A DNA stretch of 64,000 bases. Origin: Cristatella mucedo. Its lineage: Eukaryota > Bryozoa > Phylactolaemata > Cristatellidae. Under the pieces are notes generated by a model. It did not search any database and was not told where the DNA came from. It saw nothing but the letters and a program-made list of their open reading frames with translations. Each line of letters starts with the position of its first letter. The stretch's first letter is position 1. The stretch is taken from the NCBI GenBank assembly GCA_009760855.2, contig WPIO01000109.1, forward strand, positions 1,016,501 to 1,080,500, written 5' to 3'. Positions 34,760-48,190 of the stretch are shown piece by piece. The translations under genes were made by a program, and so were the position numbers.

Positions 34760-36130
34760 ATAAATTCATAACGTCACAGAAGAAAACATAAAAGCTTGTA
34801 GTCAGAGGATTCTTATTCATGAAGCATAGTAATGGTGCAGATGGAAAAGAAATTTGGCGTTTCGTGGACCGACACTGTTGGTGCGAATTCATACTCTGAA
34901 TAATGCAATTATTGAAGAAGTTGGAACGCATAGTCATGCAGTTACCCACGGAAGTGCGTCTGTTGAAGAAGCAAAAAGCGAAATGAAGAGGCAGGCTCGG
35001 GAAATGGAAGAACCCTGTAGACGCATTGTACAACAGGCTCCGCTGGCTGTACGTGTTGCCGACGCCCATCTTCTACCTGCTCGTAAGACCTTATTACGTG
35101 ATGTACGAAGACAGCGCTTGAAGACCAGATGTATTGCAGATGGAGATAATATATGTCATACGACACAAGACGGTAACTTATTTTTAAGAATCGAAGATGA
35201 CGAGATGCTCATCTTTGCTGCGGATGACGATCTACATTTTCTGCAACAGTGTCAGCATTGGTTTGCTGACAGAACATGTTGTGTCACATCTGAAGGCTTT
35301 GATCAGCTTTACACCTTACATGTATTCCACAACAACTCCATATTCCCACGTGCATATGCTCTACTGCCGGGTCGTTCTCAATCAGTATATAGTAGATTTC
35401 TCAATCACATAACGACACTGTCGAACGTTGGGCAACCTTTATCCATTGTTACGGACTTCGAGCTGGCTGCTATAATCGCCTTCAAAGACAAGTTTCCGAA
35501 TGCAAAAGTGGTTTGTTGTATGTTTCCTTTCGGGCAATGCATATGGAGACAAGTGTAACAGCATGGATTATCAGCCACTTGAAATAATGATCCTGACTTT
35601 GCTACTAAGGTAAAGCGTCTGATGGCTCTTGCATTTGTTCCTACTGCAGATGTCATTGAAGCTTTGAGGAGCTTACAGTTGATGATGATTATCGTAATAT
35701 GGATGTCATTTTGGACTACTTTGAGGACAATTCTATCTGGAGACAGAGGCCAAACAGAAGAACTCCACCAATGTTTGAACTTACGCTGTGGAACCAATAC
35801 GACTGCGTCCTTAATAAACTACCTCGTTGTAATAATACAGTCGGAGGATGGCATATCAGCTTCAATCACTCAGTTGGAATTGCACATCCAACTGCAATTG
35901 CCTTATCAAATAAAGTCAAGATGGAACAACACAGCATGGCACTGATTCACAAAAAACTGGAACTTGGACAATCACAGAGAAAAAAGTGCAAGACATACGA
36001 GCAAGTAGATAAAGCCTTGTTCACCGTGTTTTTGATCACTAAAACTGTGTCTGAATGCTGTATCTTACTGACATTTCTAGAATCCTTAGAATTGATGTTG
36101 TATGAGAAGATACCGACTCCAAATAACTAA
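34760..36130 (+). pseudogene. MULE/FLYWCH-type transposase, broken
   Basis: Would cut and join DNA at the element's TIRs. An N-terminal FLYWCH-like finger is visible as 'RGFLFMKHSNGADGKEIWRF' plus 'CWC' (34,808-34,895), then in another frame 'RIHTLNNAIIEEVGTHSHAV'. The main open frame (34,854-35,558, 234 codons) carries the MULE core. It has 'WFADRT' with a candidate first Asp, 'YTLHVFHNNSIFPRAYALLP', 'VTDFELAAIIAF' with the second Asp, and 'FPNAKVVCCMFPFGQCIWRQV', where the usual C..H histidine is Pro. A stop follows. The rest continues in shifted frames ('KVKRLMALAFVPTADVIEA', 'ELTLWNQYD', 'NNTVGGWHISF') to 36,130. Related proteins usually have a Glu in the NNxxEGWH motif; here it is Gly. 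At least one stop and two frame changes are present, so it is non-functional. Confidence 0.85.
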
Positions 36131-36216
36131 ATATAACTTCCTACTCTTTTATATTTATTTCCCTCTTGCTTTAATAAAATCTGTTCAAAATAACATTACT
36201 ATTACTAATCTTATAT

Positions 36217-36282
36217 CACATGTGGGGACATTTTTTCTGGGACATTTTTGTATGGGGGCATTATGTCCGGGACATTTGGACC
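36217..36282 (-). repeat. Right TIR of the MULE element
   Basis: The reverse complement matches the left TIR, with shared 'cccatacaaaaa' and 'gtcccaga' steps, but has fewer core repeats. Confidence 0.8.
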
Positions 36283-36421
36283 TTTCGCGTCCGTCGTGCA
36301 GTCATCCACTATCAACTGTGCAAGTTTTTGTACTTTCGATTACTGAATGTGATAGGTTATGATTGCCATGTGAGGATAATCCGTAATCTCTTCAAGGCAA
36401 AATGAGCAGCTTTCTTGGCAA

Positions 36422-36768
<347 letters not shown>

Positions 36769-36782
36769 AAGTATGTTCATAT

Positions 36783-37739
36783 TAGTGTGCGCTTCTAGGA
36801 TATACCCACTAGAAAGACTTACGTGGACTTGGAAATTCCTACCCTTTAATAGTGTGTCTAAGAATATGACTAGTGTCTTGATTACCAGTGTCTACCAGTG
36901 TACTAAATGCTTTAGAAAAAGGTAACAGATTTTTTAAATACTGAAGTCCGCAGGCTATAGTCCCACGACAGAAGTTAATAATGACTGCATCTCATGAAGA
37001 TTCACTGAAGTCTTTGCTGAACTTGCTAATGGAGTTACGTGAGTTGAGCTCGTCCTACTTTAGTAATTAATTTAACGAAACCGGGCCGTGTCCCCTGCTT
37101 CAAGTCTCCTCTAGTGGTAGCTAAATTTTGACTTATCGTTATATACAAATTTATTTCGCTGCAGATATAGTCAAGAGATGAGCTCCTATTTCTAAAATAC
37201 CTGCCGAGCTAGTTTTCTCGTTATTTTCTCACTGCTTACCATCAGTTTACGGTGATGGCACGTGATGTGTTTCGCTTCGATTTGAAAACGAGGTTCCTTT
37301 CTTTCAATCAAGCATCTATGCATGCAAATCTATGACCATGTTTCAGTAAATTCTCCTATCAGAAGTAACTGCTTGAAAAGTCTCGGGACCCACTCTCGCA
37401 GCAGCCTTGCTGGTGTGAGAAGCAAGCTTGAGGTCTGCACCAGTTTGTGAGTACATGATGAGGCAATTCACATCTGGCTCCAGACTGAGATGTTAGCCAC
37501 TAATCAGCTGCTTATAATTTTTCTGAAAACTGTGGGTTCTGCATTCAAATGTGCTTCAGTTCCTAGTCTTTATAACGCATCTATGGTCACCATTTTGAGA
37601 CGGCTCGTGTAGGGTTGGTCCAATACTTATGGCCTATTTGTGACTAAGATGACGACGGATGATGCAGGGCAGCATGCAGTGGTCAACATGCTATGTTATT
37701 GAGGCAGTTGTGATTTAAGTCTACTTTCCTTAGTATCTG
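36783..37739. other. Unassigned stretch
   Basis: No feature recognised. Confidence 0.4.
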
Positions 37740-38945
37740 CGTTCATTTATGTGACCATTTAGCAGTGCCAGTAATTTTTTATGTGCACCACATTGTCGTT
37801 ACCAGATAATTATGATATTTTAATTGTAAGTGTAAAGTGTTTCGCCTCGGCAGATCTTAACATTTCTCTAGCAAGCATGGTATTAGGCTTGGATGAGAAT
37901 GCAACAGCTTAACGGCGTAATGTACATATAGGATTAAAGCTCAACACCAGTTACTCTCAGAATTACTGGCTGAAAGTAGATCATATTCGTAGTTACCTGT
38001 ACACAATTGTGCACAGGTAAGATTGCAAAGCGCTCACAGAAAATGGTAAGTTTATTCGGCTCAGGAAAAGCTAAGTAGAATATATACCACAGAACTTAAA
38101 GAATGCTTTACAGATGAGCTTATTCAATGCCTCATTTACATATCAACAGACGAGCATTAGTGGGTTGTGTTCTTCTTGCAGCTTTCAAAACAAGTCTGCT
38201 TCTGGGCTCGAACCCTAGACCTAGGTTATTTAGACCAGGTACCTTACCCGAGGGCGGAGACCCAAGGGCGAGTAAGCCTATGTGACTATAATAAATTCGA
38301 TATTACCCATGAACGGGAGCCTGTAGAGTTCAATACAACTCCTTATCCCTTTTTGTGACCGTATAGCAGTGTCAGTGGGTGTTTGTGTGCACGACATGGT
38401 CGGCACTGTAGTAATAATTAGGATATTTTATTTGTAACTCTAATGTATTTCGTCTCGTAAGATCCTAAAATTTTGAAAGCAAGCATGGTATCAGGCTTAG
38501 ATTAGAATGCCTCAGATTACTGCTATCATGCACATAAAGAATTAAAGCTGCACAACAGGAACTCCCAGAGGCACTGAATCCAAGTAGATCAAATTCGTAG
38601 TTACCTGTACACAATTTTGCACAGGTTAGAATGCAAAAATCGCGCAGAAAAAAGGTGAGTTTATTTCGCTCAGGAAAACCTGAATAGAACAGATACCTAT
38701 ATGCTCGGGACTTGAGTAAATGCTTTAAAAATCAGCTTATTCAAAGCATCATTTACATAGCAACAGACTAGCCTTGGTTGCTATTGTTCTGCTTGCTGCT
38801 TTCAAAACGAGTCACTACTTCTGGACTTGAATCTTTGACCTAGGTAGTTGAGACCATGCACATTACCCGATGGTGGAGACCCAAGGGCAAGTAAGCCTAA
38901 GTGATTATACAAAAGTTGATATTATCCATGAACAGAAGTTCGACA
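37740..38945 (+). repeat. Tandem pair of about 605-bp units with a tRNA-like segment
   Basis: 37,740-38,336 and 38,342-38,945 are diverged direct repeats. Shared landmarks are 'agcaagcatggtat', 'cgtagttacctgtacacaat', 'gagcttattcaa', 'catttacat', 'gagacccaagggc' and 'atccatgaac'. Each contains an antisense tRNA-like stretch (38,198-38,262 and about 38,819-38,885) with B-box 'gggttcgagccc' in the first copy, so the unit may include a SINE. A near-perfect palindrome lies at 37,993-38,020. The period is close to that of the 591-bp array that starts 290 bases downstream, but no sequence similarity to it was seen. Confidence 0.75.
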
Positions 38946-39235
38946 CGAGTGTTGTAATGTGGCAGCTACCCTCTTACCAACCGAACTGACAAGCTGTTCA
39001 TGTTTGTACTAAGCTCCGTTTCCAGGAAAGTAGTCGAGATCTTGATTAGGCGCATGGTCACCACTTCCAATGATCTTGCACATAGATTGATCTCAGATCT
39101 TCAATCATTTGGCGATTGATACGTACCCACGAGTGTGAACAGGAATATCACTCAGTAGATCTGATTATTTAACCATCAATTACCGGGCGACATACTTATA
39201 GTTACTACTTTACTTGCTTTAAATTCAATAGGTGG
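38946..39235. other. Unassigned spacer before the array
   Basis: No clear repeat. A 'gatctgattatttaac' string at about 39,157 recalls the entry to the solo monomer at 1,150. Confidence 0.35.
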
Positions 39236-42200
39236 TTCTTCAAGAGAAATATCGGAGATCTGACCAGGGTGAGCAATGAAAAGAATGTGTGCTAGAACCG
39301 AGTCGTTTCTAATCCATGGCCAGTTCGAAATTCTTATACAAGTTCACTCATAAGATCTTGTTAGGCAATGTAGCTTCCTTTCCAACAAGTGCAGCATGCC
39401 CCCAGTTATCTTGGATAAGTACGGTCGAAGAAAGATGAATCAAATATTAACAATTTGGAATTTATTTTATATCCACATCCTACCGTGGTGTAACACTTTG
39501 CTGGATAGATTCTAGCGAGCTAGAAATGACTGTAAAGCGATTCACCGAGATAGGTCATTTACTTATAGGATATCACAATACAGGGTTACGTAATTTACTT
39601 AAAAGTACATCAAAGTTGTGCTGAAGTAGCTGCAACTTACATTCCTTCAAGCAGCCCTCCACTTGTGCGTCTCATCTACGACGATGAAGAAGGTGGGGTG
39701 TATATGTGTCAACAAGCAAGTGTCGTTCCGGTATGCAAGACTTTCTGTAATATCTCTGATCACGTGAAATTCCAATGTAATGCTATTCTAGCAGAAAAAC
39801 ATCGATAATTGCTGCTTTCAACTCCTGCTTTAGTTTCTCATGCAAATTTAAAGGATGACAGTGAATGAAGTTGACAACATGTGTGCCAGAACCAAGTCGT
39901 TTCTGGTACATGGTCGATTCGAATTTCTAATACAAGTTCGTTCATAAGATTGCGTTAGGCAAAGTAGCTTCCTTTCGTACTAGGGCACCGTATCTCAAAT
40001 TACCTCGAATACCTGGAGCCGAAGAAATATGTATCAAATGTTTAAATGTTGGAGCCCCTTTAATCCCACCTCCAACCGTGGTGTAAAACTTTGCTGGATG
40101 AATTCTAGGGAGCTGGAAGTGGCTATAAAGATCTTGACCAACACAAGTCACGTACTATAGGATGTTATACCTCAGAGATAGATAACTTAGTTAAAAGTAC
40201 AACCAAGAAGAGCTGAAGTAGCTGCAACTGACATGCCATAGACCCGCCCTCCACTTGAGCATCCAGCGACGACGATGAAGAAAGTAGGGTGGATATGTAT
40301 CAACTAGCAAGTGCCGATCCGGTACGCATGCTTTTCAGTAATATCTTTGATATCACGAAATTGGGATTTGAAGAGTTTCCAGCAGAAAAACATTGATGAT
40401 TGCTGCTTGTATCTCCTGCTGTACTCTCTCAAAGCGAATATATAAGATGATAGAGAATTAAGTTGACAGCATGTGTGCCAGAATAGAGTCGATTCTGGTA
40501 CATGGTCAATTCGAAATTCTAATGCAAGTAGGCTCGTAAGATCTCGTTAGGCAACGTACCTTATTTTCCTACTAGGGCACCATGCCTGCAATTATCTTCA
40601 ATACATATGGCCAAAGAAAAATATATTAACAGCTTAAAGATTGGGACTTATTTTATCCCTCCTCCAACAGAGGTGCAACACTTCGCTGGATGAATTTTAA
40701 GGAGCCGCAAGAGGCTATTAAGCATTTCACCAACATACGTCATTTAGTTATTGGATATCACACCTCGGAGCAACGCAATTTACTCGAAATTACACCCAGG
40801 GTGTAATGAAGTAGCCACAACTGACATGCCGTCGAGGGCCCTCTGCTGGGCCATCCCATCTACGACGATAAAGAAGGTGGGTGTATTTGTGTCTACAAAC
40901 AAGTGTCGTTCCGGTATGCACGATTTTCTGTAATATCTCTGATCACTTGAATCTGCGTATTGATAGCAATCCACCAGAAAAACGTTGATGATATCTGCTT
41001 GTATCACGTGCTGTAATCTAACCGGCAAAGCTATGAGATAAGCTTGAACGACGTTGACGGAATGTGTGCCAGTACCGAATCGTTTCTGGTACACGTTCTA
41101 TTCTAAATTCAAGTACAAGTTCGCTCATAAGATCTCGATAGGCAACTTAGCTTCCATTCCTATTAGGGCACCATGCCTCCAATTATCTCGAATACATATA
41201 ACCGAAGAAAGATAAATCACATGCTAAAATGTTGGAGTTTTATTTATGCCACCTCCTCCCGTCGTGTAATACTTTGCTGGATGAATTTTAGGGGGCTGGA
41301 AGTGGCTATAAAGCACCTGACCGACAACAGTCATTTACTTATAGGATATTATATCTCAAAGCTACGTCAATTCCTTAAAAGTAACCAGAGGTGTGCTGCA
41401 GTAGCTGCAACACACATGCCATCGACAGCCCTTCACTTATACATCTCATCTACGACGATGAAGAAGTAAGGGTGGATATGTGTCAACAAGCCGATGTCAT
41501 TCCGGTATGCATGTTTTTCAGCAATATCTCTGAACACGTGACATAACGTTTTGATGCCAATACAGCAGAAAAACTTTTATTATGGCTGATTCTATGTCCT
41601 AGTGTACTCTCTCAAGCAAATATGTGAGATGACAGTAAATTAAGCTGACAGAAGGTGTTCCAAGTCCGAGTCGATTCTGGTGCATGGTCAATTCGAAGTT
41701 CTAATACAAGTACGTTCGTAAGATCTCGTTAGGCACCGTAGCTTCCTTTCCTACTAGGGCACCATGCCTCCAATTATATTGAATACTGATGGCTGAAGAA
41801 AAATATACTAAATTTTGAACGTTGGGGCTTTTTTTAATCCTACCCTTTACCATGGTGTAACACTTTGCTGGATGAATTCTAAGGAGCCGGAAGTGGCTAT
41901 AAAGCTAGTGACCAACATAAGTCGTTTACGGATAGGACATCACACCTCCGGGCCACGTAATTTACTTAAAAGAACGCCCATTGTTTAATGCAGTAGCCAC
42001 AATTGACATGCCATCGAGAGGCCCTTCACTTGTTCATCCCATCGACTACGAAGAAAAAGGTGGGGTGTATATGTTTCAACAAGCAAGTGTCGTTCGGGTA
42101 TGCACTTTTTTATGTAATATCTCTGATCACTTGAACCTGCGTTATGATAGCAATCCACAAGAAAAACCTTGATGATATCTGCTTGTATCTCCTGCTGTAC

Positions 42201-43211
42201 TCTATCAAGCAAATCTATGAGAAAACAGTAAACGATGTTGACAGAATGTGTGCGAGAACCGATACGTTTCTGGTACATGGTCAATTCGAAATTTTAGTAT
42301 AGGTTCGCTCATAAGATCTCGTTAGGCAAGGAAGCTTCCTTTGTCGCCAGGGCACCATGCCACCAATTATGTCGAAGAAGTATCGGCGAAGAGAGTTGTA
42401 CCAAATGTTTAGAGGTTGAGCTTTTTCTATCCCACCTATCACTGTGGTGTAACACTTTGCGAGATGAATTCTAAAGAGCTGGAAGTGGCTATAAAGCACT
42501 TGACCAACATAAGTCATTTACATATAGGTTATTATATCTCAGAGCTACGTAATTTACTTAAAAATTCGCCCAAGGTGTGCAAAGTAGCTCCAACTGAAAT
42601 GCCATCTAGCAGCCCTCCACCTGTGTATCCATCCACGACAATAAAGAACTGGGGCTGGCTATGTGTCAACAACCAAGTGTCGTTCCGGTATGCATGTTTT
42701 TCTGTAATATCTTTGATCACCTAAAATCACGTTTTGATGCCATTACAGCAGAAAAACATTGATTGTGGCTGATTTAATCTCCTGATGTACTCTCTAAAGC
42801 AGATATATGAGCTGACAGTGAATTTAAGATGACAGAATGTGTTCCAAGTCCGAGTCGATTTTGGTACATGGTCAATTCGAAGTTCTAATACAAGTAGGCT
42901 CGTAAGATCTCGTTAGGCAACGTACCTTCTTTTCCTACAAGGGCGCAATGCCTGCAATTTTTTTGAATACGTATGGCCGAAGAAAACTATGGCAAATTTT
43001 AAAGGTTGTGGCTTTTTTATATTTCCTCTTACGGTGGTGTATCACTTTGCTGGATGAATTCCAAGAAGCTGGAAGTGGGTATAAAGCACTTGACCAATAT
43101 AAGTCGTGTACTGATAGGACATCACTACTCGGGCCACGTAATTTACTTTAAAAAACGCCCATTGTGTAATACAGTAGCCACAACTGACATGCCATCGAGC
43201 GGCCCTTGACT

Positions 43212-45505
43212 TGTAATGTAATGAAATGTATCTCCGTCAGTAGCTCCACAAAGTCATAAAGACCATGAGGGTGTTACGCAGGAGAGTTTTGTATAGAGCA
43301 CTCACAGCCTAAGCGGCTTTCGGTACGCATTCGGTAGCCATCAGACTTCGTCTCATGACAACAAGAGAAAGTGGGAAGCATACCAGAGTTAGGAGAGCAG
43401 TTGAGGTAGTGAGTAGCATAGATGTAGCAGTTCAGGACCGATGTAAAAGATGTGCCTCAGTCAGCAGTTGGACAGTAGATGTCGTTGCGTGAGAATTGTG
43501 GAAGCGAGTTCCACAGTCTAGGACCTGCAGAGCTAAAGCTTCTGTCGCCAACTGTCTTTAAGCAGAGGAATGGGACAGCTAATTTATTTTCCACACAGGG
43601 CCTGAGGGCGCGAACAGGCTGAATCTGATGCAGCAGTTCGGCTAGTTATGAAGGAGCCAAGCCGTGGCGGGCCTTGTGGGTCACCATAAGAACTTTGCTC
43701 TGTATCCTTTGCTCAACCGGCAACCATTCTTGCTCTTTCAGCAAAAAGACTCGTTCTTAAACCGCTGGGACTTGAAGACCAGCCTTGCAGCCATATTCAT
43801 AGTCCGCTGTAGTGGCATAATAGCTTTCTCTGGTCGCCCAGCCAACAGGGAATTACAATAATCAAGCCGAGACAGAACTAAAGAGCTAGTCAAATTCTTT
43901 ACAAGCCACTGTGGGCGACAGCTTCTATTCTTGGATAGGGATCGGATATGATGACTAGCTGTAGAGGCCGTCTTCTGAATGAAGCTTTTGAAATTAAGGC
44001 AGCTGTTGAACACGCCACCTAGATAACGAGCACGTGGTGAAGTCGCACAATAGCATCACCTATTATAACAGCAAAGCCTTTTAATCCAGCTATACGCCTA
44101 GGGTGTCCTATGATAAGCAGTTCGGTTTTATCGTCATTTACTTTCAGGAAGTTTTCCGACATCCAGGATCGAATATCGGCAAGGCAAGCATTCAGTTTCT
44201 CAGTTGCTGCAGAAGATTCCGACGGTTTAAATGACAAATAAAACTGAGTATCGTCAGCATAGAAGTGATATACTATTCCATGGGCCTTAATCACCTTTCC
44301 CAGAGGTTGTGTATAAATGGAGAACAGCAAGGGACCGAGTACAGACCCTTGAGGGGCTCCACAGGTGACCCTTCTCATGTCTGAGACCTGACCCTCAATC
44401 GACACGGATTGAACAGGATCAGACAAGTAGGATTTAAACCACGCCAGTGCTTCGTCTGCCAGACCGATCGTTGTTCTCATTCGTTCAAGCAGAACGTCAT
44501 GATCAATGGTGTCGAAGGCAGCAGACAGATCTAGCAGAGCTAAGGCAGTGACATTCTCGTCGTCGTTGCCTAGGAAAATTTCATTGTTAACAGGGAGGAG
44601 AACAGTTTCAGTAGAGTGCTGCCTTTTGAACCCTGATTGAAATGTTTCTGACATTCCATTATTTTCAATATGTTGAACTAGCTGGTTAGCAACAATTTTT
44701 TCAAGAATCTTTGATAAGAACGGAAGAAGGGAAACTGGACGATAGTTTGCTACGACCTCTGTATCTAATCCAGGCTTTTTAAGAATAGGTCTAACGATTG
44801 CCGATTTGAAGGATTGGGGACGACCCCTTTTCCCAAATAAGTATTAAAAATCTTGGTTATGGCAGGGCTAAGTTGTTCTGCAAGTGAGAACCACAGAGAT
44901 GAAGGTATAGGGTCTTCAGGAGACGAGCTCTTTTGCTAGACCTTATTAAGGCAGCCACATCAGAGGCAGAAACATCGTAGAACCTTTTAAGAAAGGTCAC
45001 GGGTTGAGGAACGGCGATTGCTTTGGTCGGAGGGGGGTTAAGGGATGTAGGAATGTGCCTAATTTTTTCAGTAAAGAAGGCTAAAAACCTTTCGGCTGAG
45101 CCCTTAATATCTGAGGAGTCTGACCTGGCAGCATTGGCCAGTAAATGGTTTACTGTCTTATAAATCTGTTTAGTGTCCGACTGGCAGGCATTCAGTTTTC
45201 TAATGAAAAAAGAGGCCCAGGCTTTTTTTAGCTTTCGGGTGTAAACTCGAAGGAAGTCTTTAAAATTGACTAGGTCTGCCTCAGACCTCGATTTCTTGAA
45301 ACGAGGTTCCAGCCTGCACTAAACACGGCGCATCTCTAGGAGATTTTTTGTAAATTGAAAGCAATCTCTTTCAACACGCATAGAGCGAACGGGAGCACGC
45401 TTGTCAAGAGCACTACTAAGTGTTATGTTCATCGCATCAGTAAGGGTATCGAAGCTGCCGGTTGAGTCTTAATGCAGATCAAGAAGGCCTGCATGACAAA
45501 CCGAT
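43212..45505 (-). mobile_element. LINE-A inserted in the array
   Basis: Lies within one monomer: array sequence stops at '...gcggcccttgacttg' (43,212) and resumes at 'attcatcccatctacc' (45,505). On the minus strand the 3' end with a short (ATTAC)n is at 43,212-43,240. The C-terminal region follows up to 44,013, with broken frames. The RT is open from 44,654 to 44,019: '[18 protein letters not shown]', '[20 protein letters not shown]', '[16 protein letters not shown]', '[17 protein letters not shown]' (YADD intact) and '[19 protein letters not shown]'. Further upstream are '[19 protein letters not shown]' and a linker with 'QIYKTVNHLL' (about 45,170). It is 5'-truncated in the linker, so the endonuclease is missing. 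It is the longest LINE-A here (2.29 kb) and younger than the array monomer it splits. Confidence 0.93.
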
Positions 45506-48190
45506 TCATCCCATCTACCACGAAGAAGAAGGTGGGGTGGATATGTTTCAACAAGCAAGTGTCGTTCTGGTTTGCATGTTTTTCTGTAATATCTGTGATC
45601 ACTTGAACCTGCGTATTGATGGCAATCAACCAGAAAAACGTTGATTATACCTGCTTGTATCTCCTGCTGTACGCTATCAAGCAAATGTTTGAGATGACAA
45701 GGAATGCTGTTGACTGAATGTGTGCCAGAACCGATTCGTTTCTGGTACATGGTCAACTCAAAAGTTTAATCCGAGTTCGCTCATAAGATCTCTTTAGGCG
45801 ACGTGTCTTTCTCTCGTACTAGGGCACTATACCCAAAATTATCTCAAATAGGTCTGGCCGAAGAAAGATGTATCAAATGTTGAAATGTTTTAGCTTCTTT
45901 TATTCTACCTTTTACCGTGGTGTAAGGCATTGCTGGATAAATTCTAGGGACATGGAAGTAGGTATAAAACACTTGACCGACATGAGTCATTTACGTATAG
46001 GATATCACACCTTGGGGCAACGTAATTTACTTGAAAGTTCAGCCGACGTGTAATGAAGTAGCTGCAACTGACATACCATCAAGCAGCCCTTCATTTGTGC
46101 ATCTTATCTACCACTATAGAGAAATTGGGGTGGCTATGTGTCAAGAGGCAAGTGTCGTTCCGGAATGCATGTTTTTCTGTAATATCTCTGATCACGTAAT
46201 ATCACGTTTTGGTGCTTTTGTAGCAGAAAACATTTATTATGGCTGATTTCATCTCCTAATGTACTCTCTCAAGCAAATTTACGAGATGACAGTGAATTAA
46301 GTTGACAGAATGAGTTCCAAGTCCGAGTCGATACTTCTCCATGGTCAATTCAAAGTTCTAATACAAGTAGGCTTGTAGGATCTCGTTAGACAATGTAGCT
46401 TGTTTTTCTACTAGGGCATCATGCCTCCACTTATCTTGAACATGTATGGTGGAAAAAAAACATACCAAATTTAAAAGGTTGGGGCTTTTTTTATTCTACC
46501 TCTTACAGTAGTGTAACAAATTGCTAGATGAAGTCTAAGTAGCGGGAAGTGGCTAGACAGAACTTGACCAACATAAGGCTTGTACTGTTAGGTCATTATA
46601 CCTGGGGACCACATAATTTACTTACAAGAACCCCTATCGTGTAATGCAGTACCCGGAACTGACATGCCGTCGAGCGACCCTGCACTTGTTCATCCCATCT
46701 ACCACAAAGACGAAGGTGGGGTGAATATGTTTCAACAAGCAAATGTTGTTCTGGTTTGCATGTTTTTCTGTAATATCTGTGATCCCTTTAACCTGCGTAT
46801 ATATGGCAATCCACCAGAAAAACGTTGATGGTATCTGCTTGTATCTCCTGCTGTACGCTATCAAGCAAATCAATGAGATGACAGTGAATGATGTTGACAG
46901 AATGTGTGCCAGAACCGATTCATTTCTGGTACATGGTCAACTCGAAATTTTAATTCAAGTTCGCTTATGAGATCCCGTTTGGCGACGCGTCTTTCTCTCG
47001 TACTAGGGCACTATGCCCTAAATTATCTCAAATAGCTCTGGCCGAAGAAAGATGTATCAAATGATTAAATGTTTGAGCGTCTTTCATCAAACATGCTACC
47101 GATGTGTAATGCATTGCTGCAGGAATTCTTGGCAGCTGGAAGCTGGTATAAAAACTAGACCGACATAAGTCATTCACTTATGGGATATCACACCTCGGGG
47201 CAACGTAATTTACTTAAAAGTTCACCCGAGGTTCAATGTAGTAGCCGCAACTGACATGCCATCGAGCAGCCCACAACTTGTGCATCCCATCTACCACTAT
47301 GAAGAAGGTGGGGTGTATATGTGTCAACAAGCAAGTGTCGTTCCGGCATGCATGTTTTTCTGTAACATCTCTTATCACGTGAAATCACGTTACGATGCTA
47401 TTATAGCAGAAAAACAATGATTATGGCTTATTTTTATCTCCTGATGTACTCTCTCAAGCAAATTTACGAGATGACAGTTAATTAAGTTGACAGAATGAGT
47501 TCCATGTCCGAGTCGATTCTGGTACATGGTCAATTAGAATTTCTAATACAAGTACCCTCGTAAGATCTTGTTAGGCAACGTAGCTTCCTTTTCTACTACG
47601 GCACCATTCCTCCAATTATCTTTAATACGTATGGCGGAAAAAAACATACAAAATTTTAAAGGTTAGGGCTTATTTCATTTCACATCTTACAGTGGTGTAA
47701 CAAATTGCTGGATGAATTCTAAGTAGCCGGAATTGGCTAGAAAAAACTTGACCAACATAAGGCGTGTATCGTTACGTCATTATACCTAAGGACCTTATAA
47801 TTTACATACAAAAACCCCTACCGTGTAATGCAGTAGCCGGAACTGACATACCATCAAGCAGCCCTCCACTTGTGCATCCCATCTACCACTATAAAGAAAG
47901 TGGGGTGGCTACGTATCGACAAGCAAGTGTCGTTCCGGTATGAATGTTTTACTGTAATATCTCTTATCACGTGACATCACGTTATCATGCCATTATAGCA
48001 GACAAACATTGATTATGGCTGATTTTATCTCCTGACGTACTCTCTCAAGCAAATTTACGAGATGACAGTGAATTAAGTTGACAGAATGAGTTCCATGTCC
48101 GAGTCGATTCTGGTACATGGTCAATTTGAATTTCTAATACAAGTAATCTCGTAAGATCTCGTTAGGCAATGTAGCTTCCGTTTCTACTAG

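Larger units (their letters stand above)
34133..36282 (+). mobile_element. MULE-type DNA transposon with TIRs
   Basis: A left terminal inverted repeat (34,133-34,240) begins 'ggaccaaatgtcccgaacg'. A right one (36,217-36,282) ends 'gtccgggacatttggacc'. They pair over the right arm's full length; the left arm has about 40 extra bases. Both are built from a reiterated unit of about 14-16 bases of the form aaatgtcccnga. Between them lies a broken FLYWCH/MULE-family transposase. No convincing 8-11 base target duplication was found at the outer edges. A 27-base segment is directly repeated at about 34,397-34,460. The element is inactive but nearly complete in outline (2.15 kb). Confidence 0.85.

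Noticed and set aside
38198-38262. Antisense tRNA-like segment with a good B-box
   Set aside because: The acceptor-stem pairing is not convincing, and the second copy has decayed.
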